Positions 18,526 through 26,557 are shown, counted from the first letter of the stretch. The stretch: DNA of 64,000 nucleotides from CAVVIO01 sp963748095 (GCA_963748095.1 CAVVIO010000068.1:16759-80758), one strand, 5' to 3'. The notes: a model not told the origin generated them from the sequence alone. A program made the numbers and translations.

Positions 18526-19008
18526 TTAATGTATTAATTCTTTATTTATTTTTTCACCTGTACCCTCTTTCGGCGTTTGTTCATATATTTCTTCAACTTT
18601 CATAAGTAAAGCAAGAGTATCCAGCTTACTAAAATTACCACTTAAAACCTTTTCCATTTTGAAACCCATGTCCCTGATAACCTCAACCATTCCATGCAGA
18701 TAGGTATTTTTGAACTTCTCATCAGCGGCATTTAAATTTTCGTGAGACAAATATTTTCCTTTCAATTGAAAACATTCAAATGTATAGGCCGAAACAACAG
18801 TCACCGTCATTTGCGGTACTCTTTGCAGGTTATTCAACATATCAGGCGATAAAGACGGCATATAGATTATTTTCACAGACTCCTGGTTAACGATATAAAT
18901 TCCGCTGATTCTGCATACATCACAAAATTGTTTGTTGTTTAAACAGGCCAGGTACCCGAAAGTATCTTTCTTTTTAAAAAATTCGACAAGGTGGTGAGGA
19001 ATTTTCAT
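18526..19008 (-). CDS. Second pyridoxamine 5'-phosphate oxidase-like split-barrel protein
   Basis: This 160-residue protein begins HHLVEFFKKKDTFGYLACLN and continues with PQMTVTVVSAYTFECFQLKGKY, the two beta hairpins of the split-barrel fold. It differs strongly from its downstream neighbour, so the two are not a recent duplication. Two cysteines at about 29 and 32 (QFCDVCRISG) could be redox active or bind metal; this is speculation. It is 11 bp from the next gene and 17 bp from the response regulator, firmly inside the operon. Confidence 0.65.
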   Translation of the reverse strand: MKIPHHLVEFFKKKDTFGYLACLNNKQFCDVCRISGIYIVNQESVKIIYMPSLSPDMLNNLQRVPQMTVTVVSAYTFECFQLKGKYLSHENLNAADEKFKNTYLHGMVEVIRDMGFKMEKVLSGNFSKLDTLALLMKVEEIYEQTPKEGTGEKINKELIH

Positions 19009-19025
19009 TTGCGTAAAATTTTGTT

Positions 19026-19763
19026 TTAACCAATTGTTTTTAATCTCGAAAACAGGTTGTTTTTAAAAGATTTACTCACAGCAATTTCTTTGCCGGCTAT
19101 CAAAATCTTGTTATCTCCTGCCTTTATACTTTCAATAGCATTGATATTGACCAGATACGACCGGTGAACCTGTAAGAACAAGGAGGCCGGCAACTTTTCC
19201 ATTACATCGCTGAACCGGGAACGGATCATTATTCTGCCTTCTTCCGTGTAGATAAAGCAATATTTATCGTATGCCTCCACCAGTTGAATGGCATTCAGTT
19301 CTACTTTTTTCAGACTGCCGTTTTCTTTTACATAAATGTGCCGGTCAAGCACCACATCATTCTTCCAGCCATTAAATGGCTGATCATTGTTCTGTTTGTT
19401 GAAAATGGCCAGTTCAATTGCCCGCTGCAGTTCTTCTTCGCTGTATGGTTTTACTACATAGGCACACGGACAGGTTTGCTTTGCTTTTTCAAATGTTTCA
19501 CTGTCGGCAAAGGAAGTCACATATATTACGGGAATATCATAACGTGAATTGATCTCTTTAGTCAGCTCTATGCCCGAAACCTCACCGCCAAGGTCAATGT
19601 CCATCAGCAGCAGATCCGGTTTTGTGGCTGCTGTTTTAAGCAGTACATCCGTGGGTTTGTAGATCACATCGATCAGCGAATATCCCAGTTTTTGAATGGT
19701 AACACGAAGCATTTCCTCATGCAGGGGGTCGTCTTCTGTTGCCAGAATTCTGATAACAGCCAT
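19026..19763 (-). CDS. LytTR-family response regulator
   Basis: The 245-residue regulator has a REC domain (1-125) with the acidic pair Glu10/Asp11-Asp12, phosphoacceptor Asp55 (LLLMDIDLGG) and the late Lys in VVKPYS, joined to a LytTR DNA-binding domain (about 145-243; FLQVHRSYLVNINAI is its signature). LytTR regulators bind paired direct repeats and often control extracellular functions. It is the first gene of the four-gene operon and would be phosphorylated by the kinase encoded at its end. Confidence 0.92.
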   Translation of the reverse strand: MAVIRILATEDDPLHEEMLRVTIQKLGYSLIDVIYKPTDVLLKTAATKPDLLLMDIDLGGEVSGIELTKEINSRYDIPVIYVTSFADSETFEKAKQTCPCAYVVKPYSEEELQRAIELAIFNKQNNDQPFNGWKNDVVLDRHIYVKENGSLKKVELNAIQLVEAYDKYCFIYTEEGRIMIRSRFSDVMEKLPASLFLQVHRSYLVNINAIESIKAGDNKILIAGKEIAVSKSFKNNLFSRLKTIG

Positions 19764-19955
19764 GGTCTGAATTTATTAATACCTAAACAGATATATATTT
19801 AAATTGTTCATCAGTCTTTCCCTTTATAGTCAATGAATTAAATACACTTTTAAGGAGATCGGAAACTCTATCCGCAACTGTAGATCAGATGCAAATCGTC
19901 ATCATTTGGGTGCAGGCGGTTTTATGCTTATTAACATATTTTAATCCAGCTACTT

Positions 19956-20085
19956 TGTCATCCTGAACAAGCCTGCCTGCTATAGGCAGGTCTGCCTGAC
20001 GGAGAAAGGCAGGCGATGTGAAGGATCTGTATTGTAAGAGAATCATTCACGGGAAGAGATCCTTCGCTACGCTCAGGATGACAAA
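19956..20085. mobile_element. MITE-like palindromic element (GTCATCCTGA ends)
   Basis: The element begins TGTCATCCTGA and ends TCAGGATGACA, giving matching terminal inverted repeats of about 10 bp. Inside lie GGATCTG/AGATCC words and a nested hairpin GCCTGC...GCAGG. It is about 125 bp, has no gene and sits between the LytTR operon and the C1 peptidase. Such elements recur in Bacteroidota genomes. It may be mobilised in trans. Confidence 0.6.
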
Positions 20086-20126
20086 CCCGGCTATAATTGT
20101 GGGTTCGGCATTTATAATAAAAAAAA

Positions 20127-20203
20127 ACAGCTAATTAATTGTCCGGAAAGTTATTGGTTGTTAGGGCAAAAGTCACCGACTTGCGGCATGTAGGTGGGTG
20201 TGT
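20127..20203 (+). repeat. REP element copy (long form)
   Basis: A conserved approach sequence (ACAGCTAATTAATTGTC, then AAAGTTATTGGTTG) leads into a diverged REP palindrome (AAAGTCACCGACTTGCGGC). The same 70-bp order occurs at 13324, 21657, 21901 and 23755. Loop and arms are degraded here. Confidence 0.7.
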
Positions 20204-20322
20204 TAACAGAATAGTTATATTGCTAATTTTCAATACCAATCAACATTCCTGACAAAACTCCTGTTTTAAAAAAAAGAAAAATCCTAATTTTTCCAATTCT
20301 AAAAATTAAACTGAATAATACA

Positions 20323-21573
20323 ATGAACAGACGAATTCTAACAAGCATGATCATTGCCGGCCTGGTTGCTTTACTGCCGGCAAAAGCGCAGGATAATAAG
20401 GACAAGGCAGCCTTTATTGAGGTTAAACCGGGGTATTTTCAGAATTCCATTTTAAAAGATGACCGGGAGATGCAGGAGAAAGAAAAACCTGCTGAAGTAA
20501 AGAAGGCATTTGTAGTGGATATGAGTGGAAAAGACCTGCCCAATAAAATAGCGCTTTACAAAAATCAGCAATGGCATAATCCTCCCATTTCGCAAGGAAA
20601 TACAGGCACATGCTGGGATTTTTCAACCACTTCGTTCCTCGAATCGGAAGCTTACCGTATCCATCAGGTGAAACTGAAACTATCGGAAATGTATACGGTT
20701 TATTGGGAATATGTGGAAAAAGCAACACGGTACGTTCGTGAGCGGGGGAATTCAGTGTTTGACGAAGGCGCCGAGGCCAATGATGTTACCACCATCTGGA
20801 AAAAATACGGTATTGTTCCCGAAACGGATTATACCGGACTGCTGGATGGGCGCAAGTTCCATAACCACGCGGACATGGTGAAAGAAATGAAAACCTACCT
20901 GGAATCGTTGAAAGTAACAAACGCCTGGAATGAGGACGAAGTCATCAATACCATTAAATCGATCATGAACCATTATATGGGTGTTCCTCCCACAGAAGTA
21001 ACTGTCAACGGAAAGACAATGACTCCGTTGGAGTATCTTCATACTGTCGTTGGTATTAACCCCGATGATTATGTGGATATACTTTCGTATGAACAGCAAC
21101 CCTTTTACCAGTATGTAGAATACCAGGTGCCTGATAACTGGTGGCATAGCGCCGATTATTTCAATGTTCCCCTGAATGACTTTATGGAGGCTTTCAAAAA
21201 TGCAATACACAATGGATACACCGTTGCCATTGGCGGCGATGTAAGCGAACCGGGTTTCGACCGCAGGACGCAATGTGCTGTTATACCCGATTTTGATATC
21301 CCATCCGCTTATATTAACGACGATGCCCGTCAGTTCCGGTTTTCAAATGAGACGACTACCGATGACCATGGCATGCATGTGGTAGGATACCTGCAAAAAG
21401 ACGGAAAAGACTGGTATCTCATTAAAGATTCCAGTTCCGGTTCACGAAACAACGATGCCAATGCCCCTGAATTTGGCTATTATTTCTTTTCGCAGGATTA
21501 TGTAAAGCTTAAAATGATGGATTTCCTGGTACACAAAGATGCTGTGAAGGATCTGTTGAAGAAGGCTAAATAA
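20323..21573 (+). CDS. Secreted C1-family (PepC/bleomycin hydrolase-like) cysteine peptidase
   Basis: This 416-residue protein has a signal peptide (1-22, ending PAKAQ). The papain-like catalytic set is visible: Gln91 and Cys97 in QGNTGTCWDFSTTSF, and the catalytic His in DDHGMHVVGY about 45 residues before the end. The usual Asn-Ser-Trp segment is WYLIKDSSSGS, with Asp in place of Asn. PepC-type enzymes are aminopeptidases, but the signal peptide makes this one periplasmic or exported, as in other Bacteroidota. It stands alone and is followed by a strong terminator. Confidence 0.88.
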   Translation: MNRRILTSMIIAGLVALLPAKAQDNKDKAAFIEVKPGYFQNSILKDDREMQEKEKPAEVKKAFVVDMSGKDLPNKIALYKNQQWHNPPISQGNTGTCWDFSTTSFLESEAYRIHQVKLKLSEMYTVYWEYVEKATRYVRERGNSVFDEGAEANDVTTIWKKYGIVPETDYTGLLDGRKFHNHADMVKEMKTYLESLKVTNAWNEDEVINTIKSIMNHYMGVPPTEVTVNGKTMTPLEYLHTVVGINPDDYVDILSYEQQPFYQYVEYQVPDNWWHSADYFNVPLNDFMEAFKNAIHNGYTVAIGGDVSEPGFDRRTQCAVIPDFDIPSAYINDDARQFRFSNETTTDDHGMHVVGYLQKDGKDWYLIKDSSSGSRNNDANAPEFGYYFFSQDYVKLKMMDFLVHKDAVKDLLKKAK

Positions 21574-21606
21574 CAGCAGGTATATACCTGACAGGAATAA
21601 CATAGT

Positions 21607-21644
21607 AAAAGCCAGGTCCGGCTGTAATTGCGGGCCTGGCTTTT
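21607..21644 (+). terminator. Strong intrinsic terminator after the C1 peptidase
   Basis: A 14-bp stem with one G-T wobble (arms AAAAGCCAGGTCCG and CGGGCCTGGCTTTT) encloses a 10-nt loop and ends in TTTT. It starts 33 bp after the peptidase stop codon. The A-run/T-run symmetry would let it also work in the reverse direction. Confidence 0.8.
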
Positions 21645-21656
21645 ATAATCTGTAAA

Positions 21657-21957
21657 AAAGCAGTTGATTAATTGTCGGGGAAGTTGTTGGTTTTCGGGCA
21701 CAAGTCGCAGACTTGCGGAAGTTGAAAGGCAAAAACCCTCTCCTAACCGTCATTGCGAGCGAAACCAGCCTGACGGTCAGGAAGGCGCAGTGGAGCGCGG
21801 CAATCCCCTGCTTATGAAATAAAATAATACTAATTAGTGATTCACACTAATAATCAGGAGATTGCTTCGTCGTACCTCCTCGCAATGACGTTATATAAGG
21901 GTCAGGAATGTTATTGGTTTTTAAGGGCACAAGTCGCAGACTAGCGCCATGTGGGGT
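21657..21957. repeat. Two REP copies flanking a 150-bp palindromic element
   Basis: REP copies lie at about 21657-21720 and 21901-21957. Between them, 21741-21893 is a nested palindrome: outer arms read GTCATTGCGAG and CTCGCAATGAC, and inner arms AATCCCCTG and CAGGAGATT. No gene is seen in the whole 400-bp gap. Fragments with related words occur near 10275 and 33010, so this is another dispersed family. Confidence 0.65.
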
Positions 21958-21976
21958 ATTTTCATTACATAATTTA

Positions 21977-22486
21977 TTATTTTACTTTTTTGGTTTCATT
22001 ATAGATCAATTTAAAATTTATATCCTTTATTTTATCATCCATCATATTAACTATTTGACATTTAATAATTAAGTAATAAGATGCCGGAATTATAATTTTT
22101 TGATTTAATTGGTTTCTGTAGGGTCCTTCAGAAGTATTTATAAATTCTATATCTTTTATTAAAAACGGTTTAACTACGGAAGATAATTCAGGTATGGAAT
22201 CTATTGTAAAATTATAAGTAAACTCGGTGAAATCAGTACCATCTATATAATGTTTGAATGCTTTTAATCCATTTTTAGTTTTTAATTCATATCCACTTTT
22301 AGGATATTCTTCATTTATTAACCATTCAATCTGATTTTTCAGAAATATATTTCTTTCCTGTAATTCTTTTAAATTATTTTTTAAAAATAATGCTGCTTTA
22401 TTTTCAGATGGTTGTGATTCCATTATAGAATAGATTATTTTTAATTGGTCATTTTTATAGTATTCCCCGAATCTCACATGGCGCAA
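21977..22486 (-). CDS. Hypothetical protein with a REP-derived N-terminus
   Basis: The longest frame (169 residues) starts inside a REP copy, so the first residues (MRHVRFGEY) are translated repeat. A more natural start is Met22 (22423, MESQPSENKAALF), giving about 148 residues. No signal peptide, transmembrane segment or known family is visible. The protein is Lys/Asn/Ile-rich, with a helical start (ALFLKNNLKELQERNIFLKN) and beta-rich remainder. The gene is AT-rich compared with neighbours. It may be the 3' part of a longer gene cut by the REP insertion. Confidence 0.45.
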   Translation of the reverse strand: MRHVRFGEYYKNDQLKIIYSIMESQPSENKAALFLKNNLKELQERNIFLKNQIEWLINEEYPKSGYELKTKNGLKAFKHYIDGTDFTEFTYNFTIDSIPELSSVVKPFLIKDIEFINTSEGPYRNQLNQKIIIPASYYLIIKCQIVNMMDDKIKDINFKLIYNETKKVK

Positions 22487-22604
22487 GTCTCTGACTTGTG
22501 CCCTCTCTAACTACTAAAAAGCCCCGCTGATTCGGGTTTGTAACCCGAATCCAATCTTAGCTAATGCCATTCTCTATTGCTAATTGACGGTTGTACCGTC
22601 AATT
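22472..22604 (-). repeat. REP copy followed by two perfect TGT-loop hairpins
   Basis: A minus-oriented REP lies at 22472-22508. It is followed by a perfect hairpin at 22529-22551 (arms GATTCGGGTT and AACCCGAATC, loop TGT) and another at 22582-22604 (arms AATTGACGGT and ACCGTCAATT, loop TGT). Arm length (10 bp) and loop are identical to the main REP although arm sequences differ. The array lies directly before the RAYT N-terminal remnant. Confidence 0.8.
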
Positions 22605-22669
22605 CATCAAATCAAATATACCTGCTTTTTCTTTAAAATTCTTTATTGAATAGTTACTATATTCGGTTC

Positions 22670-22795
22670 ATGGGAACAAAAGGTACAACCAGCTACAGAA
22701 TTGGCGATCAAAATGCGTTGCATTATATCACCATTGCCACTGTTGGATGTTGGTTGTTAGGGCACAAGTCGCAGACTTGCGCCATGCTGGGGTAG
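22670..22795 (+). pseudogene. RAYT transposase N-terminal remnant, ending in a REP
   Basis: An ATG at 22670 opens MGTKGTTSYRIGDQNALHYI and continues ITIATVGC. This is the conserved start of Bacteroidota REP-associated tyrosine transposases (Y1 family), where the segment normally continues W-x-D-x-F-T-R. Instead, from 22751 the frame enters a REP copy (22750-22792) and stops at 22795. The HUH and catalytic Tyr motifs are gone. The fusion point marks an excision or recombination between transposase gene and REP. Confidence 0.75.
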
Positions 22796-22825
22796 AGCCT
22801 AAGTCGAACCGGGAGTCCAAACGCA

Positions 22826-23719
22826 TCACCTGTCTTTAATTTCATCAATTATTTTTGAATCAATCCAATAAACATCATCGTAACCGGAATCTGTTTGTCT
22901 TGTGAAAAATAGAATCCCAAAGTCCTTTGATACACCCGGAAATCTTTCTTGTCTGTCTGTGTTTACCTTATCTCCTAAATTAATTGGTTCTGTCCAGTTA
23001 TCATTTTTGTCTCTGAAACTGATATACAGATCACCAAACTTATCCTTACTCCCTGGCCGGTTTGATGAAAATATCAAATAGGATTCATCATCTGCAATAA
23101 AAGGAGTCCAGTCGAAATATTTTGAATTTATTTGAGATGGAAGAAGTACCGGTTTTTCGTATCCGGAATCACCGGGTTTTGAATAGTAAATCCCCGTATT
23201 ATTCTCAACACTGTCAGCAAATCCCACGAAATAAACAGTTCCCGAACCGGATATTGCAGGAGTAAAAGCATATTTAGTGTATTTTGAGAAATTTAAACAA
23301 TATGGATCTTCCCACCCTGAGTCAGTTCTTTCACATATCCACAGATCATTAATGAATTCATCAGCTTTATTGGTATCAACAGGTCTCTTTGAATAAAACA
23401 GAATATTATCCCGGTCAATCCAAACCGGCCCGCCATCTGAATATTTATCAGAAAAATCAAGGATCACCGGAGCTGTGGCAGAGGAATAATTAAAAATCTT
23501 AATTATCTGCCTGGGATTCGCGGGTTTTGGTCTTTCCCACATCGACCAACAAATCAAACCATTGTCAGTATTTATCGAAGGACTGCTGTGCTCAAGGTTC
23601 GTTGTAGAAACAATACCAGGCATAAAAACCAGGGACGTATCCACCGGAGGTATCAAATCTATCTGTCCATATATCACACTTGGTAATAAAGTCAATAATA
23701 TTTTGAGTCTGGTTTTCAT
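22826..23719 (-). CDS. Secreted WD40-like (PD40) beta-propeller protein
   Basis: This 297-residue protein has a signal peptide (1-19, ending VIYGQ). It contains TolB/PD40-type blades: GGPVWIDRDNILFYSKRP, TPAISGSGTVYFVG, FDWTPFIADDESYLIFSSNRPGS and ERFPGVSKDFGILFFTRQ. The S-S-N-R-P-G-S motif is typical of PD40 repeats. Such proteins sit in the periplasm or at the surface and act as binding scaffolds; no partner is evident. It is flanked by REP copies on both sides. Confidence 0.8.
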   Translation of the reverse strand: MKTRLKILLTLLPSVIYGQIDLIPPVDTSLVFMPGIVSTTNLEHSSPSINTDNGLICWSMWERPKPANPRQIIKIFNYSSATAPVILDFSDKYSDGGPVWIDRDNILFYSKRPVDTNKADEFINDLWICERTDSGWEDPYCLNFSKYTKYAFTPAISGSGTVYFVGFADSVENNTGIYYSKPGDSGYEKPVLLPSQINSKYFDWTPFIADDESYLIFSSNRPGSKDKFGDLYISFRDKNDNWTEPINLGDKVNTDRQERFPGVSKDFGILFFTRQTDSGYDDVYWIDSKIIDEIKDR

Positions 23720-23754
23720 GTCAGCAGTGTCGCAATCATATTATAAATATATAA

Positions 23755-23826
23755 AAACAGATCATTAATTATCAGAAAAGTTATTGGTTGTTTGGGCACA
23801 AGTCGCAGACTTGCGCCATGTGGGGT
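23755..23826 (+). repeat. REP element copy at the left edge of the AT-rich island
   Basis: This is a full-length copy: ATTAATTATCAGAAAAGTT, GTTATTGGTTG, then the palindrome (arms GGCACAAGTC and GACTTGCGCC around GCA) and the tail ATGTGGGGTG. It faces an inverted copy at 26524-26557, so the three-gene island 23941-26498 lies between opposed repeats. Confidence 0.85.
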
Positions 23827-23861
23827 GTTAATAAAAGGAGTATAACTACATTTATTTTTAA

Positions 23862-23892
23862 TTGACTTAGGCTAAAGGATTAATTAACTTTG
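23862..23892 (+). promoter_or_regulatory. Bacteroidota-type promoter of the AT-rich island
   Basis: A -7 element TAACTTTG (23885-23892, perfect TAnnTTTG) lies 20 bp after a TTG (-33 core, 23862-23864). Transcription would start near 23899, leaving a 42-nt leader before the first island gene at 23941. Confidence 0.6.
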
Positions 23893-23940
23893 GTTTTAAC
23901 TCAATATTAAAGTTGTCTGCAAGTACATATAATTAAGAAT

Positions 23941-24717
23941 ATGAAAAAAAAATTCCGCACATTTAATTCTCGTATTTCAAAAGATTCATTGAGACAAATC
24001 GTAGAATATAAATTCGATCAGTTTGATAGTGCAACAGAGAATACAATTAAGAATCTAAATTCAGATATTAAGGCGTATTCAAAAATAATCGAAGGAATAA
24101 GAAAAGAAACACCTATAAATATTAAAGAAGAAAATAGAAATGAAATAATAGAGAATGCTTGGAATATATCTGACAAACTTGAGGAGTATTTTTTAAAGTA
24201 CGATTTGGCCTATGATAGCTTGGACTCATTATTAGAGATGAGAATCGTTTATCTTTTTAAGTGTTTAGAGATAACCATGAAAAAACTTATCGAAAAAGCT
24301 TATCCTGGCACAAACACAAAAGAGCTTTACAAATGGGAAAATATGAAATCCTATTTTAAAACTCGGGATATAGATATATCTAAGTTAAAGGGATATCTTG
24401 AGTGCACTGAAACAAGAAAAGTTAGTAATGCTATTAAACATAATGACGAACTTGGAGAAGATATAAAAAAGATAAAGGAATTTGAGGATGATAATAGATT
24501 TACATATAATTCATTAAATGAATTCTATTTAAGAGTTAAAATTAAAATTGAAGAATTTACAAGTGAGTTAGAGATTGAGGTAGAAAAGGATTTATTTACT
24601 TTTTCAGATGAAAGAGTAGACAAATTAGCCAACGAGTATTCATATAGAATGAGTGAAGATAAAATTAAACTTTTCATTAAAAAACTTAATTCTAAACTTA
24701 ATTCTAAAATAGTGTAG
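23941..24717 (+). CDS. Orphan helical protein with a HEPN-like motif
   Basis: This 258-residue, Lys/Glu-rich, all-helical protein has no signal or membrane segment. Residues 95-125 (SLLEMRIVYLFKCLEITMKK) and 155-172 (ECTETRKVSNAIKHNDELGE) form an arrangement seen in HEPN/Abi-like proteins, where R-x-x-x-N-x-x-x-H caps a helix; here Arg159, Asn163 and His167. HEPN proteins often are RNases or scaffolds in anti-phage and toxin-antitoxin systems. The assignment is inference from the motif only. Base composition is far more AT-rich than flanking genes, suggesting transfer. A good promoter precedes it. Confidence 0.45.
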   Translation: MKKKFRTFNSRISKDSLRQIVEYKFDQFDSATENTIKNLNSDIKAYSKIIEGIRKETPINIKEENRNEIIENAWNISDKLEEYFLKYDLAYDSLDSLLEMRIVYLFKCLEITMKKLIEKAYPGTNTKELYKWENMKSYFKTRDIDISKLKGYLECTETRKVSNAIKHNDELGEDIKKIKEFEDDNRFTYNSLNEFYLRVKIKIEEFTSELEIEVEKDLFTFSDERVDKLANEYSYRMSEDKIKLFIKKLNSKLNSKIV

Positions 24718-24855
24718 TACTTGCTTACCATTTCCGGTCTGAGATATATAAAATGTGTATTTAACTAGATAGGTTTAAGTAAATACAAAAAATAAGCCGG
24801 CAACAAAAAAATATATTTACATTATATATTAATTTAAATCCAAATACAAAAAACT

Positions 24856-25626
24856 ATGTTCAAGGACTATTTTTTAAAAAATGAAGAATTAATAAATAAG
24901 GAACTAAAGAGCTCTAAATTTAAACTTACAGCCAAAATTCTATTTAGCTTTTATAAAAAAAATGAATCCATAAATAACGCAATCAAATCAATTGATTATA
25001 ATATTGAATTTTATCCCTGCCTAATTTTAATTCGATGTCAGATTGAGCATTTTTTAGTCGCTACCTATATCTGGATTAAGTTTAGAATTACAAATAAAGA
25101 TGATATTGCGGGGATTTACTGTGAAGATTATCTAATTTATGAAATACTAAAAAGAATTAATTATGCTAAAAGTAATGATATCCCATTCAGTAGTCGAATT
25201 GCCAATATATTTTCTAACATTTTTGAAATTCTAACTGATAAAAAATTAATAAAACAAATAGAGATAGATAAACTTAATACTGAAGCAAAACAGTTTGATA
25301 TAAAAAAAATAAGCAAATTCTTTGACAACAATCTTCCTTTAGAATACGATAATATCATAAAACCCGAGACTATTAAAATAGCTTTAGAATATTATAATTA
25401 TTTTTCAAGTTTCGTTCATGGTGGTCCGACTGCTGATGCCATGTTTACAGAAGAGTATAAAAAAACGCTAATTTCTGAGGGTCAGGAAATTATTGAAAAA
25501 AGTACCAATATGGTTGGTTTTCATAGGTTATATATTTTATACTTTTTAAGTATAAATAATGAAAAAATAAAAAAAGATTTTAGAAAGGAAATGGATAAAT
25601 ATTTGAATGAAAATAAATCATTATAA
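24856..25626 (+). CDS. Orphan DUF5677/HEPN-like helical protein
   Basis: This 256-residue helical protein has LILIRCQIEHFLVATYIWIK at about 57-76, in which the R-x-x-x-E spacing (Arg60, Glu64) matches the first conserved helix of DUF5677-type proteins. NYFSSFVHGG near 181-190 (His188) corresponds to their S-x-x-V-H-G/P helix. Both together suggest a DUF5677/HEPN-like fold. No activity is known. It is the second gene of the AT-rich island, 138 bp after the first, same strand. It is not clearly homologous to the first gene outside the shared motif style. Confidence 0.45.
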   Translation: MFKDYFLKNEELINKELKSSKFKLTAKILFSFYKKNESINNAIKSIDYNIEFYPCLILIRCQIEHFLVATYIWIKFRITNKDDIAGIYCEDYLIYEILKRINYAKSNDIPFSSRIANIFSNIFEILTDKKLIKQIEIDKLNTEAKQFDIKKISKFFDNNLPLEYDNIIKPETIKIALEYYNYFSSFVHGGPTADAMFTEEYKKTLISEGQEIIEKSTNMVGFHRLYILYFLSINNEKIKKDFRKEMDKYLNENKSL

Positions 25627-25751
25627 TAAAAATGTCTTGTTTAAACATTACCTTTTTTATATACATGTGGTAGATAAGAAATAGCAACTAATAATTATAT
25701 AAAACTGCACAAAAAAAGCACTACAAGTGATAATATTAAAATACCTGAAGA

Positions 25752-25801
25752 AAATTTACTGTTTTTTAAAAAACTAAAATCTGTATAGTACAGTAAAATT
25801 T
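25752..25801 (+). promoter_or_regulatory. Inverted repeat ahead of the Ntn-hydrolase-like gene
   Basis: Arms AAATTTACTG (25752-25761) and CAGTAAAATTT (25791-25801) face each other, with a second small dyad CTGTA-TAG-TACAG at 25781-25793. It could be an operator or a leader hairpin of the gene starting at 25839, or a terminator region of the preceding gene. Confidence 0.35.
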
Positions 25802-25838
25802 AAAAAATGATAAATATTTTAACTTAATTAAAGTAAAT

Positions 25839-26498
25839 ATGACGTTGATAACAACAATTATTAATGAAAATATCAGATGCATTGCTGCTGATCGTCGGTT
25901 TACTGATGGAATCTTTTTCCCTCCTAAAAATCAAAAGATTTTTGAAATAAAAAATGGAATAATAAGTTTCTATAATGCTATAAGTTTAAGTGTTGTTGAA
26001 CTTTTACATGATCCGAATCATATAAATATTCCAATAGGAGAATTTATCAGAACTGCTTTTAAAGAGCTAAAATATAAAAACAATAATAATGATTTCATGG
26101 GGATTTATTATTTAAATCAAAATCGTGCAAAGTTATATTATATACCTTTTAAGGTGGAATTCGATTTATGTTCAAATGATAATAACATAAAAAACTGGGA
26201 TAAAATTGATATGAATATACTTGAATTGTTGAACAACAACATATTCTTTAATCCAAGTATTACCGATGGTAAAATTGATTTAGATTATTATCATAGGTTA
26301 CGAGATTGCTTTTTATCAATTTATCCAAAAGAGATATCTAATATTACTGAAAAGAATATTGTTAAAATAGTATCTGCATTTTATGAGCGAGTTTTTAACG
26401 ATGAAAATTTGCATAAAAACATAATTGGAGATAATCTTGATATATTTTATTATAATCATATTGGTAAGCTTATTCAAATATGTGATGTTTTTAATTAA
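25839..26498 (+). CDS. Orphan proteasome-beta/HslV-like Ntn hydrolase
   Basis: This 219-residue protein begins with Met-Thr. Counting the Thr as residue 1, it reads TLITTIINENIRCIAADRR: Thr1, Asp17 and, in NQKIFEI, Lys32 fall where HslV has its nucleophile Thr1, Asp17 and Lys33. The order strand, turn, A-A/G-D-x-R, glycine, K-x-F/V-x-I and a small-residue helix (ISFYNAISLSVVELL) is the N-terminal sandwich of proteasome beta subunits. The C-terminal half is divergent. It would be a threonine peptidase or amidase activated by removal of Met1. No HslU-like ATPase is nearby. It is the last gene of the AT-rich island with two HEPN-like genes. Confidence 0.6.
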   Translation: MTLITTIINENIRCIAADRRFTDGIFFPPKNQKIFEIKNGIISFYNAISLSVVELLHDPNHINIPIGEFIRTAFKELKYKNNNNDFMGIYYLNQNRAKLYYIPFKVEFDLCSNDNNIKNWDKIDMNILELLNNNIFFNPSITDGKIDLDYYHRLRDCFLSIYPKEISNITEKNIVKIVSAFYERVFNDENLHKNIIGDNLDIFYYNHIGKLIQICDVFN

Positions 26499-26523
26499 TA
26501 AAGTTGTAAAAGTAAATGCCTAC

Positions 26524-26557
26524 CCCCCACATGGCGCAAGTCTGTGACTTGTGCCTT
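26524..26557 (-). repeat. Inverted REP copy at the right edge of the AT-rich island
   Basis: This copy has arms GGCGCAAGTC and GACTTGTGCC around the TGT loop, preceded by CCCCCACAT. It has the opposite orientation to the copy at 23755. The downstream AT/GC pattern (CCCCTACCTAAGCCTAG) resembles the degraded RAYT 3' end seen beside the copies at 27070 and 27951. Confidence 0.85.
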
